This document shows positions 1-11,284 of a DNA stretch of 64,000 nucleotides, in pieces. Numbering within the stretch: position 1 is the first letter of the stretch; every line of letters starts with the position of its first letter. Location of the stretch: positions 1 through 64,000 of the forward strand of contig JAIVFH010000035.1 of assembly GCA_025765595.1 (NCBI GenBank), in the 5' to 3' direction. Origin of the DNA: Obelidium mucronatum. Lineage: Eukaryota > Chytridiomycota > Chytridiomycetes > Chytridiales > Chytriomycetaceae. A program made the translations under genes and the position numbers. The notes beneath the pieces were generated by a model that was not told the DNA's origin, ran no database searches, and saw only the letters and a list, made by a program, of their open reading frames with translations.

Positions 1-158
1 TGCATGACTGCTTGTTGGAATTTCTTGAAAGTATGGGTAGGAGTTGTTTGAGTCACGGCGAATCCACGTTTAAGAGCGGATTGACTGAGGAGTAATTTTT
101 TAATAAATCTTTTTCAAAATGACAGGTAACAAATAACAACCCTCCCCTAGACCTTCAT

Positions 159-222
159 GACGCGTCTGTCATCCCTTTGGGTGCTTCTGTCATTCCCTCG
201 GAGTGCTTCTGTCGTCCTTCGG
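159..222. repeat. 64-bp minisatellite, single copy
   Basis: One 64-base unit beginning GACGCGTCTGTC lies upstream of the UBZ gene of unit 1, followed by a partial GACGCGTCTG. The unit is itself three diverged 21-22-base subrepeats, each with a GC(G/T)TCTGTC(A/G)T core. The same position in unit 2 holds ten copies. Confidence 0.9.
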
Positions 223-290
223 GACGCGTCTGATCATCTTTATTTATTCTAGACCCACCTCTTTACAACAAGCGCCTATGCTGTGGAAAT

Positions 291-1199
291 ATGGATCAAT
301 CCGTGATGATCTGTGGTGAGAATTTGAAGTCTGCAATAATTGCCGACTTGGAAGCATTTCTTCAAAAAATGTCGTCGCCGTTCGTTCATGTTTTAAGGCA
401 TGAAAACAAAAAGTATGCTTACTATTGGCATTGGGACTACCTCGGTTTTTAATTTCCTTTTTCTAGTTTTGGGTTTGTCCATTGTGCCTCACTTGTGGAT
501 TCTTCAGCGTTTTATCACAAAACTATCGGCAAGACTTATGAATCCCCATGGGGACTTCTAACATTCAGGGGCGCCAGATATGGTCGTACTGGAAAAGACG
601 TGGCCTACTTGGTATAAATAACTTCCTACTCTTTGTATAGAAGTAATTTGCTCAATCCACAGGTTTCTACCTCCAAGAGAAAGCGAGAAGAAGACGTTGG
701 CAACAGCGGCGTAACTGTCGCAGTGGAGAACCTGGCAGAACCACAGCCTGTTGAACATATTTACGTCTCGGAGACCCAACCAGTGCCAAAAGCCGCCGAT
801 CCCGACCTCCTGAAAAAGCAGAAAGCTGTTCACGTGAAAAGCATTTTGGTACTGCTGTTTTTACTTTGATGGCCTTCTTCTTAACCCCTGAACATCATTA
901 GAGAGTGGAGTGTCCAGTGTGCCAAAAGCAGGTTGGAGTAGCACGTCTTGAAGCCCACGTCGATGGCTGTTTGATAGATGACGCGCCATTGACAGAAGAG
1001 GAAGTGTTTGCTCTTCTTAGAATGCGCTTTGAAAAAGAGGCTCTCGAGGAAAAGAAGTCCACTGTCCGGAACATGTACGCTCTTGCCAGAAAGTTGATTG
1101 GTAATTCAAAGATCCAAAAAGATTCGTTTCCACTTTCCTTCCCACTTACATTCATACACAGATGAAGAAACAGGTGGCGGCAATGACAGATCGGAGTGA
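291..1199 (+). CDS. UBZ4-type zinc-finger protein, copy 1
   Basis: Five exons in consistent phase (291-412, 467-611, 663-833, 902-1100, 1162-1199) give about 224 residues. The fourth exon carries a CPVC-x11-H-x3-C finger, the spacing of Rad18-type UBZ4 ubiquitin-binding zinc fingers, followed by a charged helix. A KRKRE basic stretch (possible nuclear signal) precedes it. The N-terminal 100 residues have a tract rich in aromatic and Gly residues (FGFVHCASL, YESPWG) that I do not recognise. By family knowledge, UBZ4 fingers bind ubiquitin and are common in DNA-repair proteins; a nuclear ubiquitin-linked role is inference. The adjacent convergent gene encodes a RING protein, and both are duplicated together. 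The first intron has an in-frame stop, so splicing is required. Confidence 0.75.
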
Positions 1200-1410
1200 T
1201 TTTTTGTTTATGCAGCTTTGTTATTAGTGAATAAAAAAGATAGAAACAATGACTTCTCTCTGTCCTCCTTTCCATGAATTTCAGTAACCAAACAAGGATT
1301 CAATAAAAGAGGTTTATGTAGAAAAGAGATATGAGACCCATAAAAATAAAAAAACAAAACCCAACCCAAAATTATAACACCAAAAAAATCCAGGTATAAA
1401 TAAGGCAACC

Positions 1411-3460
1411 CTACAACGCTGACGCAGGATCTTCTTCCTCTTCTTGATCACTATGATTTACACCCAATATCGCCTCCAAGGCCTCCAATGCAGCATCCAA
1501 ATCTTCATCCGAATCCTCGTCTTCAAAATCACTGCTTCGATCGCCCTGATCATCTTCGCTTGCATGCAATGCCTCGTCCCTCCCTCGGAAAGCGGCTGAG
1601 CCTCCAGTCAAAGATCCAGAAGACGTGGATTCCTCACTCCCGTGACCATTGACACCACCACCAAACAACTGGCTTTCGGGATCTCGACGCAACCGTGAGA
1701 CATTACTCGCCTGGCTTAATCGACTTAAAATATGTCCCAACGTTGGTGGTGGCGGTCGTTCTGGACCGTAGACAGGCCGCCCACCGATACTTCCAATCCC
1801 ACCACTAGTTCCGGATGTTTCGGTTGCTTCTGTTGAAGTCTCGGTAGCAAGATCGTTTTGCCTTGTTGGCGGTGGCAAGCCCATCAAAATAGATGCGAGA
1901 ATTGGAAGTAGCGCGGCCCGAAGCAAATCAGGATTTGGAGCTCGATTTCTTTGCTGCTCTTGATTCTGCTGTTCCGATTGCTCTCTTCGTAATTGCTGGT
2001 CTTGGTTGGCTGTGCTGGAAGCCTGAGGTATACGTTCTTCGACTGGTTCTTCGGTTGGTTCAACAGCAACACTCGCCTCTCCCGAAGTGGTAGGAGTTTC
2101 AATTGGGAGATCAGTAGGATGACTTGGAGCCGTTGGTGTTTGTGACAAAGGCGACTGTGTGTTGCTGTTCTGAACTTCCGTATTTGGAGGCGGCTGCTGT
2201 GGTGGTCCACGCATAAGCAACTGACGAAGAATTGCTTGAATAAATGCGGGGGGTGGCCCCTGATTTGCGTTTGGCTGGGGCTGAGGGGCTACTGAATAAT
2301 ATAGATTTAATTTAAGAGCATGATTACCAAAACGACCACCTTCTTGTACTGGCTGACGGGTGACTTCGACTCCTGGTTGACGACAAAGAGGACACGAATT
2401 GACATGAGAGGTGAGCCACTATTTATGATGTTAGGATGTCAACCCGACCCAATGACAAAAAATAATTATCAACCTGGTCGATACAATCTGAATGGAATCC
2501 GTGCTGGCACTTCAAAATACGCAAAGTTTCCCCGTCCTCATACGGCATCAGACAAACCGTGCACTTTTTTTTGGTTTCCCCCAAAAGACCCTTAAGCCTC
2601 TCGTCTGGCTCGTCCTCAAGTACCAAATTCTCCATATTGAGAGCATCAACAAATCCTACTTGCAAAGAACTATCAACAACAACTTCTGCAGCAGTTTTGT
2701 AATTGACAAGAGGAAGTTGATCCGCAACATCGTCAATGTGAGCGTGGCGAGGACGAGCAGGGCCAATCATTTCGGCAAGACGGACAAGTGTGTCGTAATC
2801 GGGGCCCCCATTTGCCTCGTCGCTAGTTCCATCCGCTCCGGGTGCTCGTGCCGAAGGACCGCGTGGGAAGCCTGGAGGAAGGCCCAATCCAGGAGGCATA
2901 TTGGCTCCAAGAGGAATCTCAGCGATTCGACCAGATCCATCAGGTGCAGTCATGATAATAACCATTCTGAATCCTGTTCCTGGAGTTGCTCCTAGAGCCG
3001 GGAGTGTTTGTGGTGGTTGAGGTTCTTCGCCTTCATTTCCTCCCGCCGCTTCACCCTGTCCGTCGATTAGCTGAGGATCAACGGCATTAGTGGTTTGTTC
3101 GACGGTATTTTCGGCGTTCGCTTCGTTCAGGCCAGCTGTTTCGCCGTCGGTAGCTTCAGGTCCAGCTGCTTCGGTATTGTCATCAACAGCAGCAGGGGTT
3201 TGGTTGCCGCCGGCAAGCGCTGCGGGGTTTGGACCCAAAATCATGATCATCATCGAAACCCCTTGTTGACGCTGAGCGTTGCCTTGATTCTCTTCTTGTC
3301 CCTCTTCCTCCCCATCGCTGTCCTCGTCCTCGTCCTCTTCATTTTGATCATCTTCATCCGCTACTTGTCCGGGTTCTCCATCGTCACCCGAAGTATCCAC
3401 CATCAAATCAGGAACGTCCGATTCATCCGTAGAAGCTGAGTTCAACGCGTTTTCACGAGC
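1411..3460 (-). pseudogene. 5'-truncated RING-H2 gene copy
   Basis: This is the unit 1 copy of the RING-H2 gene. The last three coding segments (2474-3460, 2328-2418, 1411-2291) are intact and nearly identical to those of the complete gene, including the RING cysteines, splice sites and C-terminal acidic tail. At 3460 similarity to the intact gene drops sharply, and sequence from there to about 3690 is only a rough, out-of-frame match. About 800 N-terminal residues, including the first exon, are missing. An ORF with a chance start could still produce a short RING protein, but I see no promoter for it. I infer a pseudogene. Confidence 0.8.
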
Positions 3461-3690
3461 GATAGATTGACTAAGTATTTGACTCAGATTCACTCAGGCC
3501 TGACTCAAGTTCCCATGCTTCGTCGACTACCATTCTCTGATGGTTGCTCTTCTGATTCAATTTCAGCAATTGATTCAACTTGTGTCTGTCAATGCATTGA
3601 CCGACGTGCTCCCTTCCAACAAAATAGTTGCAACTAGTTCCAGATCTCTGCAGTCATCCGCTACAATCATCTGCATGACTGCTTGTTGGA
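3461..3690 (-). pseudogene. Degenerate RING-gene remnant
   Basis: This stretch aligns with about 7706-7945 of the intact RING gene, for example at the Ser/Asp-rich segment and a TTGATTCAACTTGTGTC block. It carries many substitutions and indels, and is far more diverged than the sequence on either side. It joins the near-identical truncated copy to the unit 2 spacer and therefore records an older duplication junction. Confidence 0.7.
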
Positions 3691-3830
3691 ATTTCTTGAA
3701 AGTATGGGTAGGAGTTGTTTGAGTCACGGCGAATCCACGTTTAAGAGCGGATTGACTGAGGAGTAATTTTTTAATAAATCTTTTTCAAAATGACAGGTAA
3801 CAAATAACAACCCCTCCCCTAGACCTTCAT

Positions 3831-4480
3831 GACGCGTCTGTCATCCCTTTGGGTGCTTCTGTCATTCCCTAGGAGTGCTTCTGTCGTCCTTCATGACGCG
3901 TCTGTCATCCCTTTGGGTGCTTCTGTCATTCCCTAGGAGTGCTTCTGTCGTCCTTCATGACGCGTCTGTCATCCCTTTGGGTGCTTCTGTCATTCCCTAG
4001 GAGTGCTTCTGTCGTCCTTCGTGACGCGTCTGTCATCCCTTTGGGTGCTTCTGTCATTCCCTCGGAATGCTTCTGTCGTCCTTCATGACGCGTCTGTCAT
4101 CCCTTTGGGTGCTTCTGTCATTCCCTCGGAATGCTTCTGTCGTCCTTCATGACGCGTCTGTCATCCCTTTGGGTGCTTCTGTCATTCCCTCGGAATGCTT
4201 CTGTCGTCCTTCATGACGCGTCTGTCATCCCTTTGGGTGCTTCTGTCATTCCCTAGGAGTGCTTCTGTCGTCCTTCGTGACGCGTCTGTCATCCCTTTGG
4301 GTGCTTCTGTCATTCCCTCGGAATGCTTCTGTCGTCCTTCATGACGCGTCTGTCATCCCTTTGGGTGCTTCTGTCATTCCCTCGGAATGCTTCTGTCGTC
4401 CTTCATGACGCGTCTGTCATCCCTTTGGGTGCTTCTGTCATTCCCTCGGAGTGCTTCTGTCGTCCTTCGGGACGCGTCTG
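3831..4480. repeat. 64-bp minisatellite, ten tandem copies
   Basis: Ten head-to-tail 64-base units start at 3831 and end in a partial unit at 4480. They differ mainly at two spots, CTAGGAGTGC versus CTCGGAATGC and CTTCATGAC versus CTTCGTGAC. Each unit is built of three 21-22-base subrepeats. The array sits just upstream of the UBZ gene start at 4539, so its length could affect that promoter. No spacers or repeat-spacer alternation are present, so it is not CRISPR-like. Confidence 0.97.
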
Positions 4481-4538
4481 ATCATCTTTATTTATTCTAG
4501 ACCCACCTCTTTACAACAAGCGCCTATGCTGTGGAAAT

Positions 4539-5447
4539 ATGGATCAATCCGTGATGATCTGTGGTGAGAATTTGAAGTCTGCAATAATTGCCGACTTGGA
4601 AGCATTTCTTCAAAAAATGTCGTCGCCGTTCGTTCATGTTTTAAGGCATGAAAACAAAAAGTATGCTTACTATTGGCATTGGGACTACCTCGGTTTTTAA
4701 TTTCCTTTTTCTAGTTTTGGGTTTGTCCATTGTGCCTCACTTGTGGATTCTTCAGCGTTTTATCACAAAACTATCGGCAAGACTTATGAATCCCCATGGG
4801 GACTTCTAACATTCAGGGGCGCCAGATATGGTCGTACTGGAAAAGACGTGGCCTACTTGGTATAAATAACTTCCTACTCTTTGTATAGAAGTAATTTGCT
4901 CAATCCACAGGTTTCTACCTCCAAGAGAAAGCGAGAAGAAGACGTTGGCAACAGCGGCGTAACTGTCGCAGTGGAGAACCTGGCAGAACCACAGCCTGTT
5001 GAACATATTTACGTCTCGGAGACCCAACCAGTGCCAAAAGCCGCCGATCCCGACCTCCTGAAAAAGCAGAAAGCTGTTCACGTGAAAAGCATTTTGGTAC
5101 TGCTGTTTTTACTTTGATGGCCTTCTTCTTAACCCCTGAACATCATTAGAGAGTGGAGTGTCCAGTGTGCCAAAAGCAGGTTGGAGTAGCACGTCTTGAA
5201 GCCCACGTCGATGGCTGTTTGATAGATGACGCGCCATTGACAGAAGAGGAAGTGTTTGCTCTTCTTAGAATGCGCTTTGAAAAAGAGGCTCTCGAGGAAA
5301 AGAAGTCCACTGTCCGGAACATGTACGCTCTTGCCAGAAAGTTGATTGGTAATTCAAAGATCCAAAAAGATTCGTTTCCACTTTCCTTCCCACTTACATT
5401 CATACACAGATGAAGAAACAGGTGGCGGCAATGACAGATCGGAGTGA
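4539..5447 (+). CDS. UBZ4-type zinc-finger protein, copy 2
   Basis: This is the unit 2 copy of the gene at 291-1199, with the same five-exon structure shifted by 4248 bases and no visible difference in the predicted protein. It shares the CPVC-x11-H-x3-C UBZ4 finger and the basic stretch. The only obvious difference is upstream: ten minisatellite units instead of one precede the start codon. Identical coding sequence with a changed promoter region suggests a recent duplication or gene conversion. Confidence 0.75.
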
Positions 5448-5658
5448 TTTTTTGTTTATGCAGCTTTGTTATTAGTGAATAAAAAAGATAGAAACAATGA
5501 CTTCTCTCTGTCCTCCTTTCCATGAATTTCAGTAACCAAACAAGGATTCAATAAAAGAGGTTTATGTAGAAAAGAGATATGAGACCCATAAAAATAAAAA
5601 AACAAAACCCAACCCAAAATTATAACACCAAAAAAATCCAGGTATAAATAAGGCAACC

Positions 5659-8600
5659 CTACAACGCTGACGCAGGATCTTCTTCCTCTTCTTGATCACT
5701 ATGATTTACACCCAATATCGCCTCCAAGGCCTCCAATGCAGCATCCAAATCTTCATCCGAATCCTCGTCTTCAAAATCACTGCTTCGATCGCCCTGATCA
5801 TCTTCGCTTGCATGCAATGCCTCGTCCCTCCCTCGGAAAGCGGCTGAGCCTCCAGTCAAAGATCCAGAAGACGTGGATTCCTCACTCCCGTGACCATTGA
5901 CACCACCACCAAACAACTGGCTTTCGGGATCTCGACGCAACCGTGAGACATTACTCGCCTGGCTTAATCGACTTAAAATATGTCCCAACGTTGGTGGTGG
6001 CGGTCGTTCTGGACCGTAGACAGGCCGCCCACCGATACTTCCAATCCCACCACTAGTTCCGGATGTTTCGGTTGCTTCTGTTGAAGTCTCGGTAGCAAGA
6101 TCGTTTTGCCTTGTTGGCGGTGGCAAGCCCATCAAAATAGATGCGAGAATTGGAAGTAGCGCGGCCCGAAGCAAATCAGGATTTGGAGCTCGATTTCTTT
6201 GCTGCTCTTGATTCTGCTGTTCCGATTGCTCTCTTCGTAATTGCTGGTCTTGGTTGGCTGTGCTGGAAGCCTGAGGTATACGTTCTTCGACTGGTTCTTC
6301 GGTTGGTTCAACAGCAACACTCGCCTCTCCCGAAGTGGTAGGAGTTTCAATTGGGAGATCAGTAGGATGACTTGGAGCCGTTGGTGTTTGTGACAAAGGC
6401 GACTGTGTGTTGCTGTTCTGAACTTCCGTATTTGGAGGCGGCTGCTGTGGTGGTCCACGCATAAGCAACTGACGAAGAATTGCTTGAATAAATGCGGGGG
6501 GTGGCCCCTGATTTGCGTTTGGCTGGGGCTGAGGGGCTACTGAATAATATAGATTTAATTTAAGAGCATGATTACCAAAACGACCACCTTCTTGTACTGG
6601 CTGACGGGTGACTTCGACTCCTGGTTGACGACAAAGAGGACACGAATTGACATGAGAGGTGAGCCACTATTTGTGATGTTAGGATGTCAACCCGACCCAA
6701 TGACAAAAAATAATTATCAACCTGGTCGATACAATCTGAATGGAATCCGTGCTGGCACTTCAAAATACGCAAAGTTTCCCCGTCCTCATACGGCATCAGA
6801 CAAACCGTGCACTTTTCTTTGGTTTCCCCCAAAAGATCCTTAAGCCTCTCGTCTGGCTCGTCCTCAAGTACCAAATTCTCCATGTTGAGAGCATCAACAA
6901 ATCCTACTTGCAAAGAACTATCAACAACAACTTCTGCAGCAGTTTTGTAATTGACAAGAGGAAGTTGATCCGCAACATCGTCAATGTGAGCGTGGCGAGG
7001 ACGAGCAGGGCCAATCATTTCGGCAAGACGGATAAGTGTGTCGTAATCGGGGCCCCCATTTGCCTCGTCGCTAGTTCCATCCGCTCCTGGTGCTCGTGCC
7101 GAAGGACCGCGTGGGAAGCCTGGAGGAAGGCCCAATCCAGGAGGCATATTGGCTCCAAGAGGAATCTCAGCGATACGACCAGATCCATCAGGTGCAGTCA
7201 TGATAATAACCATTCTGAATCCTGTTCCCGGAGTTGCTCCTGGAGCCGGGAGTGTTTGTGGTGGTTGAGGTTCGCCTTCATTTCCTCCCGCCGCTTCACC
7301 CTGTCCGTCGATTGGCTGAGGATCAACGGCATTAGTGGTTTGTTCGACGGTATTTTCGGCGTTCGCTTCGTTCAGGCCAGCTGTTTCGCCGTCGGTAGCT
7401 TCAGGTCCAGCTGCTTCGGTATTGTCATCAACAGCAGCAGGGGTTTGGTTGCCGCCGGCAAGCGCTGCGGGGTTTGGACCCAAAATCATGATCATCATCG
7501 AAACCCCTTGTTGACGCTGAGCGTTGCCTTGATTCTCTTCTTGTCCCTCTTCCTCCCCATCGTCGTCCTCGTCCTCGTCCTCTTCGTTTTGATCATCTTC
7601 ATCCGCTACTTGTCCGGGTTCTCCATCGTCACCCGAAGTATCCACCATCAAATCAGGAACGTCCGATTCATCCGTAGAAGCTGAGTTCAACGCGTTTTCA
7701 CGAGCAATTGCTCGAATAAGTGCATTTAAACGACTCAGGTCTGCCTCGATACTTGAGGTTCCAATACTTCGTTCACTTCCATTCTCCGATGGTTGGCCTT
7801 CTGATTCAACATCAGCGATTGATTCAACTTGTGTCAATGCATTGACAGAAGTGTCCACCTGACGCCCTTCCAACAAAATAGGCGCATCTATTTCCAGGTT
7901 GTTATCTTCAAGAATACCCCGAGCAGTATGGTCATCTGCATGAGTACTTGCAACCGTTACCGCCGTATTTTGGTGCAACTCTCCACCAGAAGTTGTGGCA
8001 GACTGGTCAGATTCACTTCCAGCCATTTGGGAACCGCCATTTCTCTCCGATTCTACAATAGGTTCAGAGGTGGTGGGGGCATTTTCAACATCAGCCAACT
8101 CTTGCCCAAGATCAGCCCGCCTCAATTCATCTTCCAATGAGAATGGGATCACTTCTTGTTCTTGCTGGGCTTCAAAATCTTCAAACGAGAAGTCAATTTG
8201 AATTGGAATATTGTAATCAGCATCACTGGAGAGAGTTTCTTGTGACAGCAGAGTCAAAGGAAGTTCAGCAGCAACAACAAGTTCTTCCGGCAGGGTTTCA
8301 GGGGCGTCCACTTCAATTGGGATCGAGTCAGCTTGGATGCGTTGATCACTTTCCAGGATTTCCACCCCAGCAACAGCAACGTCCTCTGGGACTATAGTTT
8401 CGTCCAAAACAGTGTTTTCAATGTTATTGGTGCTGCTGTTGTTGAATGAATCATCCAGATTGTCAATCAACACCTCGTCTTTGGCTTGTGTAGATCGAGT
8501 TGAAGCTATGGCATGTTCCGCAATCTTGGGTTCTTCCATCGCTCCCAATTCATCAGAAACTTCTCCCAAAACTTCACCAGAAGCAGCCGCCAATGGGAAA

Positions 8601-9344
8601 CTTTGCGACACGCTTTCGCTTTCACCATCAATTGGCTCGACAGCCTGTGAACTCTCAGACCCATCACGAATTGCGCCAGCCTCCACGATCACTTGAGCAA
8701 CAACAAGATCGTTGATATCGTGCGTTGATTCAGTTTCATTTGGCTTTGGTAGATCTTGGTCAAGCGTCTCACTTGAACTTGAACTCGGTTGAGCAGCACA
8801 CTCTAAATACCAGAAAGGCGCAACCCGCAGCAAATTCAGCGTTCAGCATCAAAAGAGCGAGGTGCAGCATGAGCTTACCGGTGTTATTAAACGGGGTATC
8901 AGGAGCGGGTGGCAACAAGGTGTGATTTTCGGCAGCCTCTGCAACCGTCTCGAGCCCCGACGAGGGCAGGACTTCGCCATTGAGCCAGCTTTGTCTTGGC
9001 AAGTGTTCGCCGCCGGCATACGTCTTTGAGCGCTCCATCGGCACGGGAGAGAAAGCGGGGCCAAGACTGGGACCGAGACTCGCACGATCGGGCGCAGCGC
9101 CGGGCGCGGGCTTCGACGGGCGGCGCGCCACGACGAGCGACATGGAGCGGGTGGCCGCCGTCTTCAGCCGGTGTCTGAGGCTGGGCGCCGCCTTGGCTGG
9201 GGGCGCGGGCGCACTCGCACTCGCATTCGCTGGCGCACTCGCATTCGCATTCGCTGGCGCCGCGGCGCGATCGGGCGGCTCGACAGCCTCCAGGTGGTTC
9301 GGAGGTGGAGGCTGTGGGTGCAAACGCGATGACGAATTTCCCAT
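5659..9344 (-). CDS. RING-H2 E3 ubiquitin ligase-like protein
   Basis: Four exons (9344-8879, 8802-6722, 6666-6576, 6539-5659), all in phase, give about 1172 residues. The protein starts MGNSSSRL, a good N-myristoylation signal, then an Ala/Pro-rich low-complexity part and a long acidic, Ser/Glu-rich disordered region. The RING-H2 finger is at about residues 820-861, with cysteines and histidines spaced C-x2-C, C-x-H-x2-H-x2-C and C-x2-C; the intron between the third and fourth exon pairs follows it closely. The tail is Gln/Pro-rich and ends in an acidic DQEEEEDP segment. By family knowledge such RING proteins are E3 ligases; membrane anchoring through myristate is inference. The first exon is much more GC-rich than the rest. 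A truncated copy lies at 1411-3460. Confidence 0.85.
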
Positions 9345-9457
9345 GTTCTTTGTTCTTTTTGTTTCTTTCGAACCACTTCCCAGGCACGAATTCCTTCTTC
9401 GTTCAAGTACGGTTGCTTGAGTTATCGAATTGCTCCGACTGTTAGGTATGGGGGTCT

Positions 9458-11163
9458 TTATTGAACCATCGTTCGCGCCATCAGCGCTTTAAAAGTTTCA
9501 TTGGCCTTGATAACTTCCACTTTATCTCCATAGAGGAAAGGACGAAGTTTTAAAGGGATATAGATGTCCCCATTGGGCTGCTGATGGGTTTCAAGAATAG
9601 CGATAATGAGCCGGGGGATGGCGGCAGCTGTGCCATTAACAGTGTGGACAAACTCTATTTTGTCCATATTCTGGCTTCCATTTTCTTTGGTAGATGCAGG
9701 GAGATTTCTAATGTTGAGGCGGCGGGATTGGTAATCTGTGCAGTTTGATGCACTGGAAATCTGAAAAATCGCATCAGACAAACGTAAATTCAAAACTTGA
9801 CAAAGGCCCACCTCTCCCCAAGTATTCTTTCCAGGCATCCAAGCTTCCATATCATACTTCTTGAATGCGGGAGCCCCAAGTTCTTCTGTTGGCATATTCA
9901 AGACCCTGACAACAAATACTCAGCTAAACGAACAAAGAAACGAGACGATACTGTACCTGAAACATAGCTCTAATCCCTCGAAGATGCCGCGTTGAATAGA
10001 GCGAAATTCTTCGAGCATCGCAGCAGAAGCAGCAAGGCCATCCGAGCCACCAGCAACAAGAGCAAACATCTCTACTTTTGAAAATTGGTGTACTCGATAT
10101 AAACCACGGTTGATTCCACCTGCTAATCCTTCCGCGCGAAAGGCTCTACCTAGACCAGCGTATTTGATGGGTAAATCCTTTGGAGATAAAACTTCTCCCG
10201 CGTGCATTGCTGCGAGAGGAAATTCGGCTGTAGCTGCCAAACAGAGACGTAATGGGTCAACTGCAGATGAATCTGAGGATTGGTCAAGTTGGGTGCTGAG
10301 GAAATACGTCTGGGAGTCCGTAGAGCGCGGCGCGAATCCGCAAGCTTCCAGAACTTCGTGACGAATTACATCAGGAACACTGACAGGAGTGAATCCATGA
10401 TGTAGGGTCAGGAAATTCAGTGCATAACGTTGGAGGGCATGTTCCAGCATGGCGCCATGGTTCTTGAGAAAATAGAATCCGTTTCCGGCAACTTTCGATG
10501 CGCGAAGAAAGTCTGCAGAGTCGTGTAGCGTGCATAAATCAACGTGATTCGCCGGAGTTGGTTGCTGTGTCCTGTCCAGGATATGGCTGTTCACCGTTTC
10601 CAAAGTTATCGCTTTCGACTCATCGCCAATGGGAACGGACGGACACGTGTCGTTGGGCAGCAGGCGTGCGGCATCGTATCTGGCGCTGTGGTTAGACATT
10701 TCCCCGTCGCCTAGCGCCTTGCGACTCACAGCTCCGCGGCCAGGACGCCAAGCGCCTGCTCCTTCTGCGCAATATCCGCTTTGACTTCGCGCGCCTGCGC
10801 AACCAGCGCGTCGCGGTCGCCCTTCGTTGCGGCGCCTTTAACCTTGGCGGCGAGGGCGTTGCGTTCGCGGCGCCGCGCTTCGAGCGCAAAGTCGGCGGAT
10901 ACTTTTTCGTCGTACAAAGCGGCGACTTTCTGCGCCAGATCGTTGACGTCTAAATTGCGGTTTTTCGCATTGGCGGCCATTGTTCCGGCTGCCACCTTGG
11001 CCTTCAGTCCACGGTAGTCCAGATGCGGACCAAACAAGCGCGGGTTGCTGCGCGAGGATGCCGATGATGAGAGCATCCGTGTTAAACTTGGCCATCTTCT
11101 TGATGGTGCTGACAGCTTGAACATCGCAAAATATCTCAAAATATTAAATAGGACTGACATCAC
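9458..11163 (-). CDS. DIA4: Seryl-tRNA synthetase, mitochondrial type
   Basis: Four exons (11163-10730, 10685-9957, 9905-9812, 9760-9458) give about 519 residues. The N-terminus is rich in Arg, Ser and Leu, which suits mitochondrial import. A coiled-coil arm rich in Ala, Lys and Arg follows, as in SerRS tRNA-binding arms. The catalytic core shows class II motifs: GINRGLYRVHQF (motif 2 region), KYDMEAWMPG, SSASNCTDYQSRRL and the NGTAAAIPR motif 3 region. The enzyme charges tRNA-Ser with serine. The yeast mitochondrial enzyme is called DIA4; the symbol is assigned by analogy. An internal ATG at about 11121 is an alternative start. Confidence 0.9.
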
Positions 11164-11284
11164 CGAACAAATTATCTCAAATTATCATGACACAAGTAGA
11201 TATTACCAGCATAATTGCGTTTTTATTGAATGAACCAATGAACATCAATCACACTGAACCACTGCGGATCAATAGCAAATGCAT

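Larger units (their letters stand above)
1..3460. repeat. Tandem segmental duplication, unit 1
   Basis: Bases 1-158 match 3672-3830. After the minisatellite, 223-3460 matches about 4471-7705 with only scattered substitutions and one 3-base difference. The offset is 3671 before the minisatellite and 4248 after it, because unit 2 carries nine more 64-base repeats. The unit holds a spacer, one minisatellite copy, a complete UBZ gene and the 3' part of the RING gene. The window opens inside the spacer, so further copies may lie to the left. Confidence 0.95.
3672..7705. repeat. Tandem segmental duplication, unit 2
   Basis: This is the second copy of the unit described for 1-3460, in the same orientation. 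It continues without a break into the complete RING-H2 gene, so it is probably the ancestral arrangement on its right side. The minisatellite is expanded to ten copies here. The UBZ gene proteins of the two units are identical. Confidence 0.95.

Noticed and set aside
3831..4480. Array of direct repeats as a CRISPR
   Set aside because: Units are contiguous 64-base copies without unique spacers, in a eukaryotic intron-rich context; it is a minisatellite.
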